This document shows positions 20,212 through 29,076 of a DNA stretch of 64,000 nucleotides, piece by piece (positions within the stretch are counted from its first letter, which is position 1; each line of letters opens with the position of its first letter). The notes under the pieces are model-generated. The model was not told the DNA's origin and did no database searches. It saw only the letters and a program-made list of their open reading frames with translations. The stretch lies in NCBI GenBank assembly GCA_004020875.1, contig SAPZ01000002.1:248001-312000 (forward strand), in the 5' to 3' direction. This stretch comes from Mesorhizobium sp. GTDB lineage: Bacteria; Pseudomonadota; Alphaproteobacteria; Rhizobiales; Rhizobiaceae. Made by a program: the position numbers and the translations under genes.

Positions 20212-21771
20212 ATGACCAAGGGGACTGGCGGGCGCAATCCGGATGCCGATGTTGTCATCGTGGGCGCTGGCTCGGCAGGCTCGCTGCTTGCGGCGCGGCT
20301 GAGCGAAGAGCCGGCCCGTCGCGTTCTGCTGATCGAGGCAGGCGAGGAGGCGACCGACCCCGACATCCGGAATCCGGCTGCCTGGCCGACGCTTCAGGGC
20401 CGCAGCTACGACTGGGACTATCGTACGGAGCCGCAAGCCGGCACGGCGGGCCGCGTGCACCATTGGGCGCGCGGACGGCTGATCGGCGGCTCGAGTTGCC
20501 TGCACGCCATGGGCTACATGCGCGGCCATCCCTCCGACTTCCAGGCCTGGGCCGACGCGGCTGGCGATCACCGATGGAGTTGGAATGAACTGCTGCCGGT
20601 TTTCCAGGCCATCGAAAACCACCCGCTTGGGGGCGACGGCATTCACGGCAAGGGCGGGCCGTTGCCGGTCTATTTGCCGACGGACGAAGTAAGTCCGCTT
20701 GCCCGCGCCTTCATCGAGGCAGGCGCGTCGTTGGGTCTGCCTCGCCTCGAGGGTCACAACAGCGGAGAGATGATCGGCGTCACCCCGAACTCTCTGAACA
20801 TTCGAGACGGGCAGCGGGTCACGGTGGCCGACGCCTGGCTCACGCCGTCTGTTCGAAGCCGCGGAAATCTAACCATCCTGACGGGATCCCGTGTGCGACG
20901 GCTGATCTTGGACGGCAATCGGATGCGCAGTCTCGAAGTTGTGGGGCGACAGGGCAGCCTTTTGGAAGTCTTTGCGGATCAAGTGGTGCTCTGCGCCGGC
21001 GCGCTGGAAAGTCCGGCTTTGCTGATGCGCTCAGGCATCGGCCCGCACGATATTCTGCAGGCCGCCGGCGTTGGCTGTTTGATCGATATGCCGGAAATCG
21101 GTCGAAACCTTCAGGACCATCTGCTTGGTGCCGGCAATCTTTATGCGGCCCGCAAGCCGGTCCCGCCGTCGCGCCTCCAGCATTCCGAGTCGATGGCCTA
21201 TATGCGAGCCGCCGGGTTCTCCGGGACCGGACAGCCCGAAATCGTCGTGGGCTGTGGCGTGGCGCCGATCGTGTCCGAACGCTTTCAGGCGCCCGCCCTC
21301 GGCACGGCATATTCGTTGCTGTTCGGAATCACGCACCCCACGAGCCGCGGCGGCATGCGTATAAGCGGGCCAGAGCTCGATGATCGCTTGATCATCGACC
21401 CCGCATACCTGCAAACCAGCCAGGATCAAAAACTGTTTCGACAGGCTCTTGGGGCGGCACGAGAGATCGGCCATCGAGACGAACTCGCCGATTGGCGAGA
21501 GCGCGAGCTTCTGCCAGCCGCGCCGAACGGTGAAGCGGAGATCGACGGTTTCATAGCGCAGTCGGTGATTACACACCACCATCCCTGCGGCACCTGCAGG
21601 ATGGGCAAGGACGTGGACGCCGTCGTCGACGCGAATCTACGGCTCAAGGCGGTTGACAATCTTTTTGTCGTGGACGCGTCGATTATGCCCAGTCTCACCG
21701 CGGGACCGATTCATGCTGCGGTTCTCGCGATCGCCGAGACTTTCGCGCGATGGCACCGGACACCGCTATGA
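20212..21771 (+). CDS. Pyridoxine 4-oxidase (GMC oxidoreductase)
   Basis: This is the entry enzyme: it oxidises pyridoxine to pyridoxal with O2 (EC 1.1.3.12). It has 519 residues. The FAD motif is [16 protein letters not shown], the GMC signature IGGSSCLHAMGY, and the active-site histidine lies in VITHHHPCGTCRMG. The ATG at 20212 follows GGGAGTGGAG; a TTG four codons earlier is possible. The gene is on the opposite strand to the other enzymes, next to the regulator. As I recall, the M. loti MAFF303099 orthologue carries a frameshift; here the frame is open over the full expected length. Confidence 0.92.
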   Translation: MTKGTGGRNPDADVVIVGAGSAGSLLAARLSEEPARRVLLIEAGEEATDPDIRNPAAWPTLQGRSYDWDYRTEPQAGTAGRVHHWARGRLIGGSSCLHAMGYMRGHPSDFQAWADAAGDHRWSWNELLPVFQAIENHPLGGDGIHGKGGPLPVYLPTDEVSPLARAFIEAGASLGLPRLEGHNSGEMIGVTPNSLNIRDGQRVTVADAWLTPSVRSRGNLTILTGSRVRRLILDGNRMRSLEVVGRQGSLLEVFADQVVLCAGALESPALLMRSGIGPHDILQAAGVGCLIDMPEIGRNLQDHLLGAGNLYAARKPVPPSRLQHSESMAYMRAAGFSGTGQPEIVVGCGVAPIVSERFQAPALGTAYSLLFGITHPTSRGGMRISGPELDDRLIIDPAYLQTSQDQKLFRQALGAAREIGHRDELADWRERELLPAAPNGEAEIDGFIAQSVITHHHPCGTCRMGKDVDAVVDANLRLKAVDNLFVVDASIMPSLTAGPIHAAVLAIAETFARWHRTPL

Positions 21772-22172
21772 GCTTGCCAGAACTGGTCTCCCTGGCCGGT
21801 TAGCCGTCATTTCTCCCGCGGGCCCGCAGATCCATTCCTTCGGTACAGATTGCCTTATGTTCGGCATACAGGCACGGGAGATGCGCGCGACTGTTGCCGG
21901 CCATACCATCCAGGCTATAGCGATTCTTCAGCGCGTTCTTCTTCGATCTCGCCGCCGGTTCGTTTAAAACTGGAACAGCAGCGACAGCGAATCGAGGGCT
22001 TCCAAGGCCCGAGACATCCTCAACTTCCTGTCAAACTTCCCTATAAGGCACCGATAAACAAGGATAATCCTAGGCTCCGAGGACACGTTGAAGAGATTGA
22101 TTTCATCGCGAGGGCGCACCTTCAGCCGGAGTCTCCAACTGCGACTGCGTTGCGATGTCGAAACAGTCCGGT
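21772..22172. other. 400-base spacer between B6 locus and polysaccharide locus
   Basis: I find no convincing gene. Both flanking genes end here (convergent stops at 21771 and 22173). Short frames lack ribosome-binding sites and family similarity. It is the border between the two functional regions. Confidence 0.5.
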
Positions 22173-23192
22173 TCAGACTTGATAAAACTCCCGATACCAG
22201 TCCACGAAACGGCGGACCCCGATCTCGATCGGGATCCTAGGCCGGAAGCCGGTCGCTTGCTCAAGTGAGCTGACATCGGCACAGGTCGCGGGCACGTCAC
22301 CCGGCTGGAGCGGCATGCAGTTGCGTTTCGCTTTTTTTCCCAGCGCGTCTTCCAGAAGTTCGATCAAACGGTTCAACTCAACCGGCGAACTGCCGCCGAT
22401 GTTGTGGATCCTGAACGGCGCATTGCTGGTCGCGGGGTCAGGCGCTGCACTGCTCCAGTCCTTGTCGGGTGTGGCAGGCAGTTGCATTATGCGGATTACG
22501 CCCTCGATGACATCATCGATATAGGTGAAGTCTCGCTGCATGTTGCCATGGTTGAAGACGTCGATGGGCTCTCCTGCGAGTATGGCCTTGGTAAAGATAA
22601 ACAGGGCCATGTCGGGGCGACCCCATGGACCGTAGACGGTGAAGAACCGCAAACCAGTCGTCGGCAGCCGGAGAAGATGGCTATAGCTATGGGCCATCAA
22701 CTCGTTGGCCCTCTTGCTGGCGGCGTAGAGACTGAGCGGGTGATCCGCGGAGTCGTGAACGGAGAACGGCATTCGCGTGCTGCCGCCATAAATCGAGCTC
22801 GAGGACGCATAGACCAGGTGGCCGACCGAGGCGTGGCGGCATCCTTCCAGGAGATTGAGGAATCCGCTCAGATTGCTCTCGCCGTAGGCATATGGATTGG
22901 TGAGCGAATGACGAACGCCGGCCTGGGCTGCGAGATTGACGACGATTTCCGGATCAACCGAGGCAATGAGCGCCGAAACGCGGTCACGATCGGCGAGATC
23001 GACATGCTCGAACCGGAAATGCGGAAATTCCTCCAATTGATCGAGGCGGGCCCGCTTCAGGCTGACGTCATAATATTCACTCATGGAATCGAGACCTACA
23101 ACTTGCCAACCATCGCTAAGCAATCTCCGGCATAGATGAAAGCCGATGAAACCCGCTGCCCCGGTGACAAGAACAGGCCTATTTGATGTCAC
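22173..23192 (-). CDS. UDP-glucuronate 4-epimerase-like NAD-dependent epimerase
   Basis: This cytoplasmic extended-SDR enzyme probably interconverts UDP-glucuronate and UDP-galacturonate for surface polysaccharide. It has 339 residues. The NAD motif is TGAAGFIG at 10-17; the catalytic Ser is in YASSSSIYGG, and the Tyr and Lys are in YAASKRAN. LRFFTVYGPWGRPDMALFIF is highly characteristic of the capsular UDP-glucuronate epimerase group (LspL/CapI-like). It is divergent from the 23340 gene with 147 bases between them. Other 4-epimerase substrates cannot be excluded. Confidence 0.88.
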   Translation of the reverse strand: MTSNRPVLVTGAAGFIGFHLCRRLLSDGWQVVGLDSMSEYYDVSLKRARLDQLEEFPHFRFEHVDLADRDRVSALIASVDPEIVVNLAAQAGVRHSLTNPYAYGESNLSGFLNLLEGCRHASVGHLVYASSSSIYGGSTRMPFSVHDSADHPLSLYAASKRANELMAHSYSHLLRLPTTGLRFFTVYGPWGRPDMALFIFTKAILAGEPIDVFNHGNMQRDFTYIDDVIEGVIRIMQLPATPDKDWSSAAPDPATSNAPFRIHNIGGSSPVELNRLIELLEDALGKKAKRNCMPLQPGDVPATCADVSSLEQATGFRPRIPIEIGVRRFVDWYREFYQV

Positions 23193-23339
23193 GGCATATC
23201 CCCAACGTTAAGCTGTGACCCGATTCACACCCGTTTCCACCCTCGCCTCTCTTTGTCCCCGGAAGCATCATCAGAATGATCGATGAAACATCTGCTCAGC
23301 GGAGCCATAACCAAACTTCACCTCTAGCTCAGGCAAGCC

Positions 23340-26069
23340 ATGCTCCCGGCATATGTGAAGGCACAAGCAGCGGATCTTGATGAGGCCCCTGTTCCGCAAA
23401 GCCCGCCCGGATGGGTAGAGGTGCGTAATTATCCTCTGGACCGGGGCGGACCTGCGTTGCGGTCCTTTCAGCCCTTGCCAACCGCGTTTGCGGATATGGG
23501 GATCGGTCCTCGACTGGAAGCCGTGGTAAGGCAATATCCGCACAAGATCGCCATCAACGACGGCGCGGATGAACTCTCCTATTCGGCGCTCGGCGCCGCC
23601 GTTGAAATTCTATCCCGCCGCGTTGCGAATGTCGTTCCCGAAGGCAGGCCGGTCGGAATCTGCCAGCCATGCTCCGTCTGGAGCCTCGTCGCCATGCTCG
23701 CCACGATGGCAGCCGGACGGATTTCGATTCCGCTTAATGCGAGAGATCCCGGTCCCCGGATCCGCGAGATTATGTCAGCAGCCAAGCTCTCGGCCATGCT
23801 GGGCATGGGCAACAGGCCCAGCGATTTGCCTACGGAGATTCAGTGGATCGACATGGGCGTAAGTTCGGCCTCCGAGCTAGAGCGTTTAGCCAAGTCCTTG
23901 CCGCATCCTTCGGTCGATGCGCCGGCCATAATTCTCTATACCTCGGGTAGCACAGGGCGCCCTAAGGGCATCGTCAACAGCCAGCGCAGCTTGCTGTGGC
24001 GTGTGCAACAATATGTCGAAGCGTGTCACATCAATTCGGACGATGTTTTTCTCCCCTTGGCGGGCCTGGCTACGATAGCCGGCTGCCGCGAGATCCTGGC
24101 GGCCCTCCTGACTGGGGCCACCGTGCAGCTCGTTGAACTGGAGGCAGTCGGGCTGCGCGGTGTCCGCGCACGGATGCAGGACCAGGGCACGACCATCACA
24201 TACATCGTGCCCGCCTTGCTTCGAACGCTGATGGCGGACGCCTGCTCCGATACGTTCAGATCACTCCGGATCGTCCGCGTCGGCGGCGAAAAAGTGCTGT
24301 GGTCCGACATTGCCCTTCTGCGCAAAGCCGTCCCGCCGCATTGCCTCATCCAGATCGGCTATTCGTCCACGGAAACTACAGGATCGCAATGGTTCGTGCC
24401 ATTGGCCCCTCAGAACACCGAGCCCGACGTGCCGGTTGGTCGGCTTTTGCCGGGGATCGCGTTCTCGATTGTCGATGACGAAGGACACATCGTTGTGCCG
24501 GGCGAAACGGGGGAGCTCGTGATCAAGAGCCCCTATGTGCTGCTTGGGCATTGGGAAAATGGCGCCGTGATCCCTGTCGACGCCGCCCCCGAAGACCCGC
24601 ATGTGCGAATTTTTCCGACCGGCGATCTGGTACGGTTGGACAATGATGGGTTGCTGAGGATCATCGGCCGGAAGGGGCGGCAGATAAAGGTCAACGGGCG
24701 ACGCATCGAACCGGCCGAGCTCGAAAGAGTGCTGCGATCCGCTGCATCGGTTAAGGACGCTGTGGCGATCGTAACGGAGGCAGCCGAACTGGTCGCATTC
24801 GCCGTTCCAGGCGATGTCGCCGGCCCGGACTTCGTGGAGGATCTGCGCCGGCTGATTGCCGACACGCTCCCTCCAGCGCTCCGGCCCCTGCGGCTTCACC
24901 GCGTGAGCGAGATCCCCTGCCTGGACGGCGGAAAGATCGACCTCGTCAAACTTGGTAAAATGGATCTCCTCGCCAAGAGGCCGGTCGTCACCGCCGATCC
25001 GCCCGGTTCGGACACCGATTCCGCGGTGACGAAGGCGGTACAAAAGGCGTGGGGGAAGGTTCTCAACACCCCTGCGGCTACGGGCAGGTGGGACGAGGCA
25101 GGGGGAGACTCGCTGAAGCTGCTGCACTGTGTGATGGAGATCGAGAATCTCATCGGCCAGGATCTCGGCCTTGAGAGTTTCACCGTCGAGATGAGCGCGG
25201 GCGAGATGGTGAAAGCTGTCCTCACGGCGCAGGCAGCTGCATCCGGCAAAGCCGCACCCGAGCATAACCCGCCGCCGCTTTTCCTGTTTCCCGGATCCGT
25301 CGGCTACGGTCCAAGCCTTGCCGCCTTTGCCTCCGCCATGGGAAAAACCGCGAAGGTGGTTCCAATCAGGTACCCCGGCCTCACTCTCATCCTTGGCGGA
25401 CAGAGCGATCTCGCCAGCATGGCAGACGCCGCGATCCAGCAAATCAACCGCGTTCAGATGTCGGGCCATGTCAGGCTTCTAGGCCACTCGCTCGGCGGAG
25501 CCGTGGCGTTGGAAGTAGCCGTGCGCCTGATCAAGGCTGGGCGGTCGGTCAAGTTCATCGGCATCCTCGATACAAGCCTTGAGGGCGAGCGCAGCCGTCT
25601 GTGGGACACCATCACCCGTACAGTGCGCCGGCTGCGGTCCAACCGCATCTCGTTCCATCGCGTAGCCTGCCGTGCCCTGGCGAAGATCGCGGTCAGATTG
25701 GGTTACGAAACCCGTCTGGCACGCGCCATCGACCGTTACACCGAAGGCCAGTTCAACGGAGCCTGCTTCCGCGTCAGGCTTGAACTGCAGGAGGTTTTGC
25801 GGGCTCGCGCATTTTTCCGATGGCTGGAGGAACCCAAGCCAGCGCTTGCTGTCCAAGGGACCCTGTTTCGCTGCGCTCGCCCTGGTATGTCCCGCGCCAT
25901 CGGGTGGGATCAAGTGTTTCGCGACCTGCAGGTGGTTCCGATTGTCGGCACACACATTGATCTTGTCGTGGAGCCTCACGTCGCGACCAACCGTCCGTTG
26001 ATCGAGAAAGCCGTTTTGCAAACATATACGACGGCCGAAACCCTGCAATTGGAGGTTCGCGCGGCGTGA
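23340..26069 (+). CDS. NRPS-like protein with adenylation, carrier and thioesterase domains (A-PCP-TE)
   Basis: This is a 909-residue single-module enzyme without a condensation domain. The adenylation domain spans about 55-545: YTSGSTGRPKG near 200-210, YSSTETTG, TGDLVRLDNDG and the late lysine in GGKIDL. The carrier domain has the phosphopantetheine serine Ser591 (GGDSL). The thioesterase domain follows from about 640, with nucleophile Ser717 (GHSLGG) and the histidine in VGTHIDLV. It should activate an unknown carboxylic or amino acid, hold it as a thioester, and release it or pass it on. The stop overlaps the GTG start of the next gene, so the products are coupled. I cannot read the substrate from the pocket. 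It is cytoplasmic. Confidence 0.9.
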   Translation: MLPAYVKAQAADLDEAPVPQSPPGWVEVRNYPLDRGGPALRSFQPLPTAFADMGIGPRLEAVVRQYPHKIAINDGADELSYSALGAAVEILSRRVANVVPEGRPVGICQPCSVWSLVAMLATMAAGRISIPLNARDPGPRIREIMSAAKLSAMLGMGNRPSDLPTEIQWIDMGVSSASELERLAKSLPHPSVDAPAIILYTSGSTGRPKGIVNSQRSLLWRVQQYVEACHINSDDVFLPLAGLATIAGCREILAALLTGATVQLVELEAVGLRGVRARMQDQGTTITYIVPALLRTLMADACSDTFRSLRIVRVGGEKVLWSDIALLRKAVPPHCLIQIGYSSTETTGSQWFVPLAPQNTEPDVPVGRLLPGIAFSIVDDEGHIVVPGETGELVIKSPYVLLGHWENGAVIPVDAAPEDPHVRIFPTGDLVRLDNDGLLRIIGRKGRQIKVNGRRIEPAELERVLRSAASVKDAVAIVTEAAELVAFAVPGDVAGPDFVEDLRRLIADTLPPALRPLRLHRVSEIPCLDGGKIDLVKLGKMDLLAKRPVVTADPPGSDTDSAVTKAVQKAWGKVLNTPAATGRWDEAGGDSLKLLHCVMEIENLIGQDLGLESFTVEMSAGEMVKAVLTAQAAASGKAAPEHNPPPLFLFPGSVGYGPSLAAFASAMGKTAKVVPIRYPGLTLILGGQSDLASMADAAIQQINRVQMSGHVRLLGHSLGGAVALEVAVRLIKAGRSVKFIGILDTSLEGERSRLWDTITRTVRRLRSNRISFHRVACRALAKIAVRLGYETRLARAIDRYTEGQFNGACFRVRLELQEVLRARAFFRWLEEPKPALAVQGTLFRCARPGMSRAIGWDQVFRDLQVVPIVGTHIDLVVEPHVATNRPLIEKAVLQTYTTAETLQLEVRAA

Positions 26070-27049
26070 TCTCGGGATTCACCAAGGAAGCACTGGCATT
26101 GGACGCAGCCGCGGAGGCGGACCGCATTGTGTCTTCGACGCGCGAGCAGGTTCTGGTCACGCTCCGGCGGCGCGGCGTGGTGGTCGGGCTGTCGGGTGGC
26201 ATCGACAGCTCCGTGGTCGCATCCTTGTGCGTGCGCGCCTTCGGGAAGGACAAGGTGCTGGGCATTTTCATGCCGGAGCGGGACTCCTCGGGAGACTCGC
26301 TGAGGCTCGGACGTGTGATCGCGGCTCAGCTGGGCATCGACACTCTCGTTGAAGACATCGCCCCGGCGCTGGATGCCATCGGCGCCTATCGTCGGCAGAT
26401 CGAGGCGATCCGCGCCGTTGTTCCGGAGTATGGCGAAGGTTGGAAATGCAAGCTGGTGCTGAGCTCGGTTCTGGAGAGCCAAGGCCTCAACATCACCCGT
26501 CTTACGGTTCAGGCTCCCGACGGCCAGACCAACACGGTTCGGCTGCCCTTGACAGCCTATCTGCAGATCGTCGCCGCGACCAATTACAAGCAGCGCATCC
26601 GCAAGATGACCGAATATTATCACGCGGACCGCCTCGGCTATGCTGTTGCCGGAACGCCGAATCGGCTCGAATACGACCAGGGTTTCTTCGTCAAGCAAGG
26701 CGACGGCATCGCCGATGTCATGCCGATCGTGCACCTGTACAAAACGCAGGTCTACCAATTGGCTGACTATCTCGGTGTGGACGAAGAAATCCGCCGCAGG
26801 CCGCCGACCACCGACACATTCTCCATGGCGCAAAGCCAGGAGGAATTCTACTTCGCGCTGCCTTACCACCTGACGGACCTATGCCTCTATGGGATCAACC
26901 ACGGGTTGTGCGCCGACGAGGTCGCAGCCGTCGCGGGCCTCACCGGCGGCCAGGTAGAGAAGGTCTTCAAGGACATCGAAGCGAAGCGCCGGGCAGCACG
27001 CTATCTGCATGCGCGGCCCTTACCGTCCGTACCGATGGATGTGGACTGA
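26066..27049 (+). CDS. Stand-alone NAD-synthetase-like ATP-pyrophosphatase
   Basis: It encodes 327 residues of the NadE/N-type ATP-pyrophosphatase fold. The PP-loop SGGIDSS is at 43-49. Further NadE-like motifs are AATNYKQRIRKMTEYYHAD, AGTPNRLEYDQGFFVKQGDG and VHLYKTQVYQLADYLGV. There is no nitrilase glutaminase domain, so ammonia must come free or from the neighbouring amidotransferase. NAD synthetase chemistry is adenylation of a carboxylate, then amide formation. Within an operon of adenylating and carrier proteins it more likely amidates another acid than serves NAD supply, though the primary role cannot be excluded. It starts with GTG, overlapping the upstream stop, behind a GGAGG site. 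Confidence 0.85.
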   Translation: MISGFTKEALALDAAAEADRIVSSTREQVLVTLRRRGVVVGLSGGIDSSVVASLCVRAFGKDKVLGIFMPERDSSGDSLRLGRVIAAQLGIDTLVEDIAPALDAIGAYRRQIEAIRAVVPEYGEGWKCKLVLSSVLESQGLNITRLTVQAPDGQTNTVRLPLTAYLQIVAATNYKQRIRKMTEYYHADRLGYAVAGTPNRLEYDQGFFVKQGDGIADVMPIVHLYKTQVYQLADYLGVDEEIRRRPPTTDTFSMAQSQEEFYFALPYHLTDLCLYGINHGLCADEVAAVAGLTGGQVEKVFKDIEAKRRAARYLHARPLPSVPMDVD

Positions 27050-27054
27050 CGACG

Positions 27055-29076
27055 ATGTGCGGGATCGCCGGGATACTGGCGCTGAACGCCACCGCGGAAC
27101 CACCTTCGCGCGAAGCATTGTTGCGCATGGCTGGCGCGCTTGCGCATCGCGGTCCCGACGAGCGGGGGCTCTACCGCGACAGACGTGCCGGGCTGGCGCA
27201 TGCCCGCTTGTCGGTCGTCGATCTTCAACACGGGCAGCAGCCCCTTGCCGACCCCGATGGCCCGGCATGGATCGTCTTCAATGGCGAGATTTTCAATTAT
27301 CTCGAACTGCGCGACAGGCTGTTTGCCCTCGGCCATCGGTTCCACACCCGCAGCGATACCGAAGTCGTCCTGCACGCCTATCGGGAGTGGGGCCAGGCAG
27401 CCTTCGAGCGTATGAACGGCCAATGGGCGCTGGCGATCTGGGACCCGGCTGCAGGCCGACTCGTGTTGTCGCGCGATCGCTACGGCATTTGCCCGCTGCA
27501 TTTTTGCGAGCATGGCGGCCGCCTGTTCTTTGCAAGCGAAGTCAAAGCGATTTTCGCCGCCGAGATCGCAATCCCGCGCGCGTTCGATCCGGCCGGCATC
27601 GATCAGACCTTCACCATGTGGACGGCTGTTGCTCCGCAGAACGTGTTCCAGGGCATCCGGGAACTCCCGCCCGGACACGTGCGCCTCTACGACAAAGGCG
27701 CGCCGCGAGAACACCCATTCTGGCAACCGCGCTTTCCGGAAATCCAGGATCAGGACCGGGACCGGTTTGGCGGCTCCCGAGACGAGGCGGTGGAGGAAGT
27801 GCGGCTGATGCTGGAAGGCGCCACGGCCTTGCGAATCGTGCAGGCCGACGTGCCGGTTGGCTGCTATCTGTCAGGCGGCCTCGACAGCTCTCTAGTCGCC
27901 ACGCTCGGAAGGCGCTTCGCCGGCGAGCGTTTCCAGACCTTCTCGCTGCGTTTTGCCGATGCAGAATATGACGAGACCGAATTCCAGCGGCTTGTCGCGG
28001 ATGCGACGGGCAGCGAGCATCACGAATTAGTTGTTTCCCGCGGCGATATAGCCGCAGTCTTTCCCGAGGTGATCCGTCACACCGAGCGGCCAATCCTCAG
28101 GACCGCGCCGGCGCCGCTCTTCCTGCTGTCAAGGCTCGTGCGGGAACGCGGCATCAAGGTCGTGCTGACCGGGGAAGGCGCCGATGAAATGTTTGCTGGT
28201 TATGATCTGTTCCGCGAGGGGAAAGTCCGCCGCTTCTGGGGACGCCAGCCGGCATCGACAAGGCGCGCCCGCTTGCTTGAGCGGCTTTATCCTTACCTCT
28301 CGCGCTCGCCGGTTCATCAGCAGGGACTGGCCCGCCAGTTCTTCGGCCGCAACATTGAGGCCCACGCCTCGGCCGGATTTGCCCACGACACGCGCTGGCG
28401 CACGACCAGCGCCATCAAGCGCCTATTCTGCCCCGATATGCGGGCTGCCTCCGAACGCCGCGATGCGGTGAGCGAACTGATCTCGACGCTGCCGGCCGAA
28501 TTTCTACGCTGGAGCCCCCTCGCCCAGGATCAGTATATCGAGATCCGAACCCTGATGTCGGGCTACCTGCTATCCTCGCAAGGCGACAGAATGCTGATGG
28601 CTCACTCCGTCGAGGGCCGCTTTCCCTTCCTCGATGACAATGTCGTGTCGTTGGCGAACGCGCTCCCCGACGCTTACAAGCTGCGCGGCCTCGACGAGAA
28701 GCACGTGCTGAAGCGCGTCGCGGCGCCAATCCTGCCGCCTGAGGTTGTCGCCCGGAAGAAGCAGCCCTACCGGGCGCCCAATGCGATGAGTTTCTTTGCC
28801 GACGACGCGCCGGCCTACATTGCTGATGCCCTGTCCGAGACGGCAGTGCGGGCGGCCGGCGTCTTCGACCCCGAGTCGGTGAGCCGGCTGGTTGGAAAGT
28901 GCCAAGCTCGAACCGGCGGCGGCGACATGTCGAATTCCGACAACATGGCCCTGGTCGGCGTGCTGTCGACGCAGCTTCTCCATCAGCAGTTTGTTGCGAC
29001 CCGCCCGGCCGGCGTGACGAGCCCAGATCTCAGCATCGACGTCGACTACGAGCGCCGGGAAAGGGTGCCAGCATGA
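27055..29076 (+). CDS. Asparagine-synthase-like amidotransferase (exosortase-A-cluster type)
   Basis: This enzyme has 673 residues. The N-terminal class II glutaminase begins MCGIAGIL with the catalytic Cys2 exposed after Met removal, then HRGPDE and FNGEIFN. The C-terminal synthetase has the PP-loop LSGGLDSS and TGEGADEMFAGYD. It can take ammonia from glutamine to a carboxyl group activated as an adenylate. The overall pattern recalls the amidotransferases found with acyl ligases and carrier proteins in exosortase-A/EPS clusters, rather than housekeeping AsnB. I chose the ATG at 27055 because the glutaminase must begin there. The stop overlaps the next start (ATGA). Confidence 0.9.
   Translation: MCGIAGILALNATAEPPSREALLRMAGALAHRGPDERGLYRDRRAGLAHARLSVVDLQHGQQPLADPDGPAWIVFNGEIFNYLELRDRLFALGHRFHTRSDTEVVLHAYREWGQAAFERMNGQWALAIWDPAAGRLVLSRDRYGICPLHFCEHGGRLFFASEVKAIFAAEIAIPRAFDPAGIDQTFTMWTAVAPQNVFQGIRELPPGHVRLYDKGAPREHPFWQPRFPEIQDQDRDRFGGSRDEAVEEVRLMLEGATALRIVQADVPVGCYLSGGLDSSLVATLGRRFAGERFQTFSLRFADAEYDETEFQRLVADATGSEHHELVVSRGDIAAVFPEVIRHTERPILRTAPAPLFLLSRLVRERGIKVVLTGEGADEMFAGYDLFREGKVRRFWGRQPASTRRARLLERLYPYLSRSPVHQQGLARQFFGRNIEAHASAGFAHDTRWRTTSAIKRLFCPDMRAASERRDAVSELISTLPAEFLRWSPLAQDQYIEIRTLMSGYLLSSQGDRMLMAHSVEGRFPFLDDNVVSLANALPDAYKLRGLDEKHVLKRVAAPILPPEVVARKKQPYRAPNAMSFFADDAPAYIADALSETAVRAAGVFDPESVSRLVGKCQARTGGGDMSNSDNMALVGVLSTQLLHQQFVATRPAGVTSPDLSIDVDYERRERVPA

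Noticed and set aside
28899..29072. N-terminal extension of the acyl-AMP ligase frame, and similar extensions at 26881 (asparagine synthase), 12953 (ABC ATPase), 11054 (binding protein) and 50932 (co-polymerase)
   Set aside because: The extensions lie inside neighbouring genes, are Arg/Ser-rich and precede the known family start; internal ATG codons have better ribosome-binding sites.
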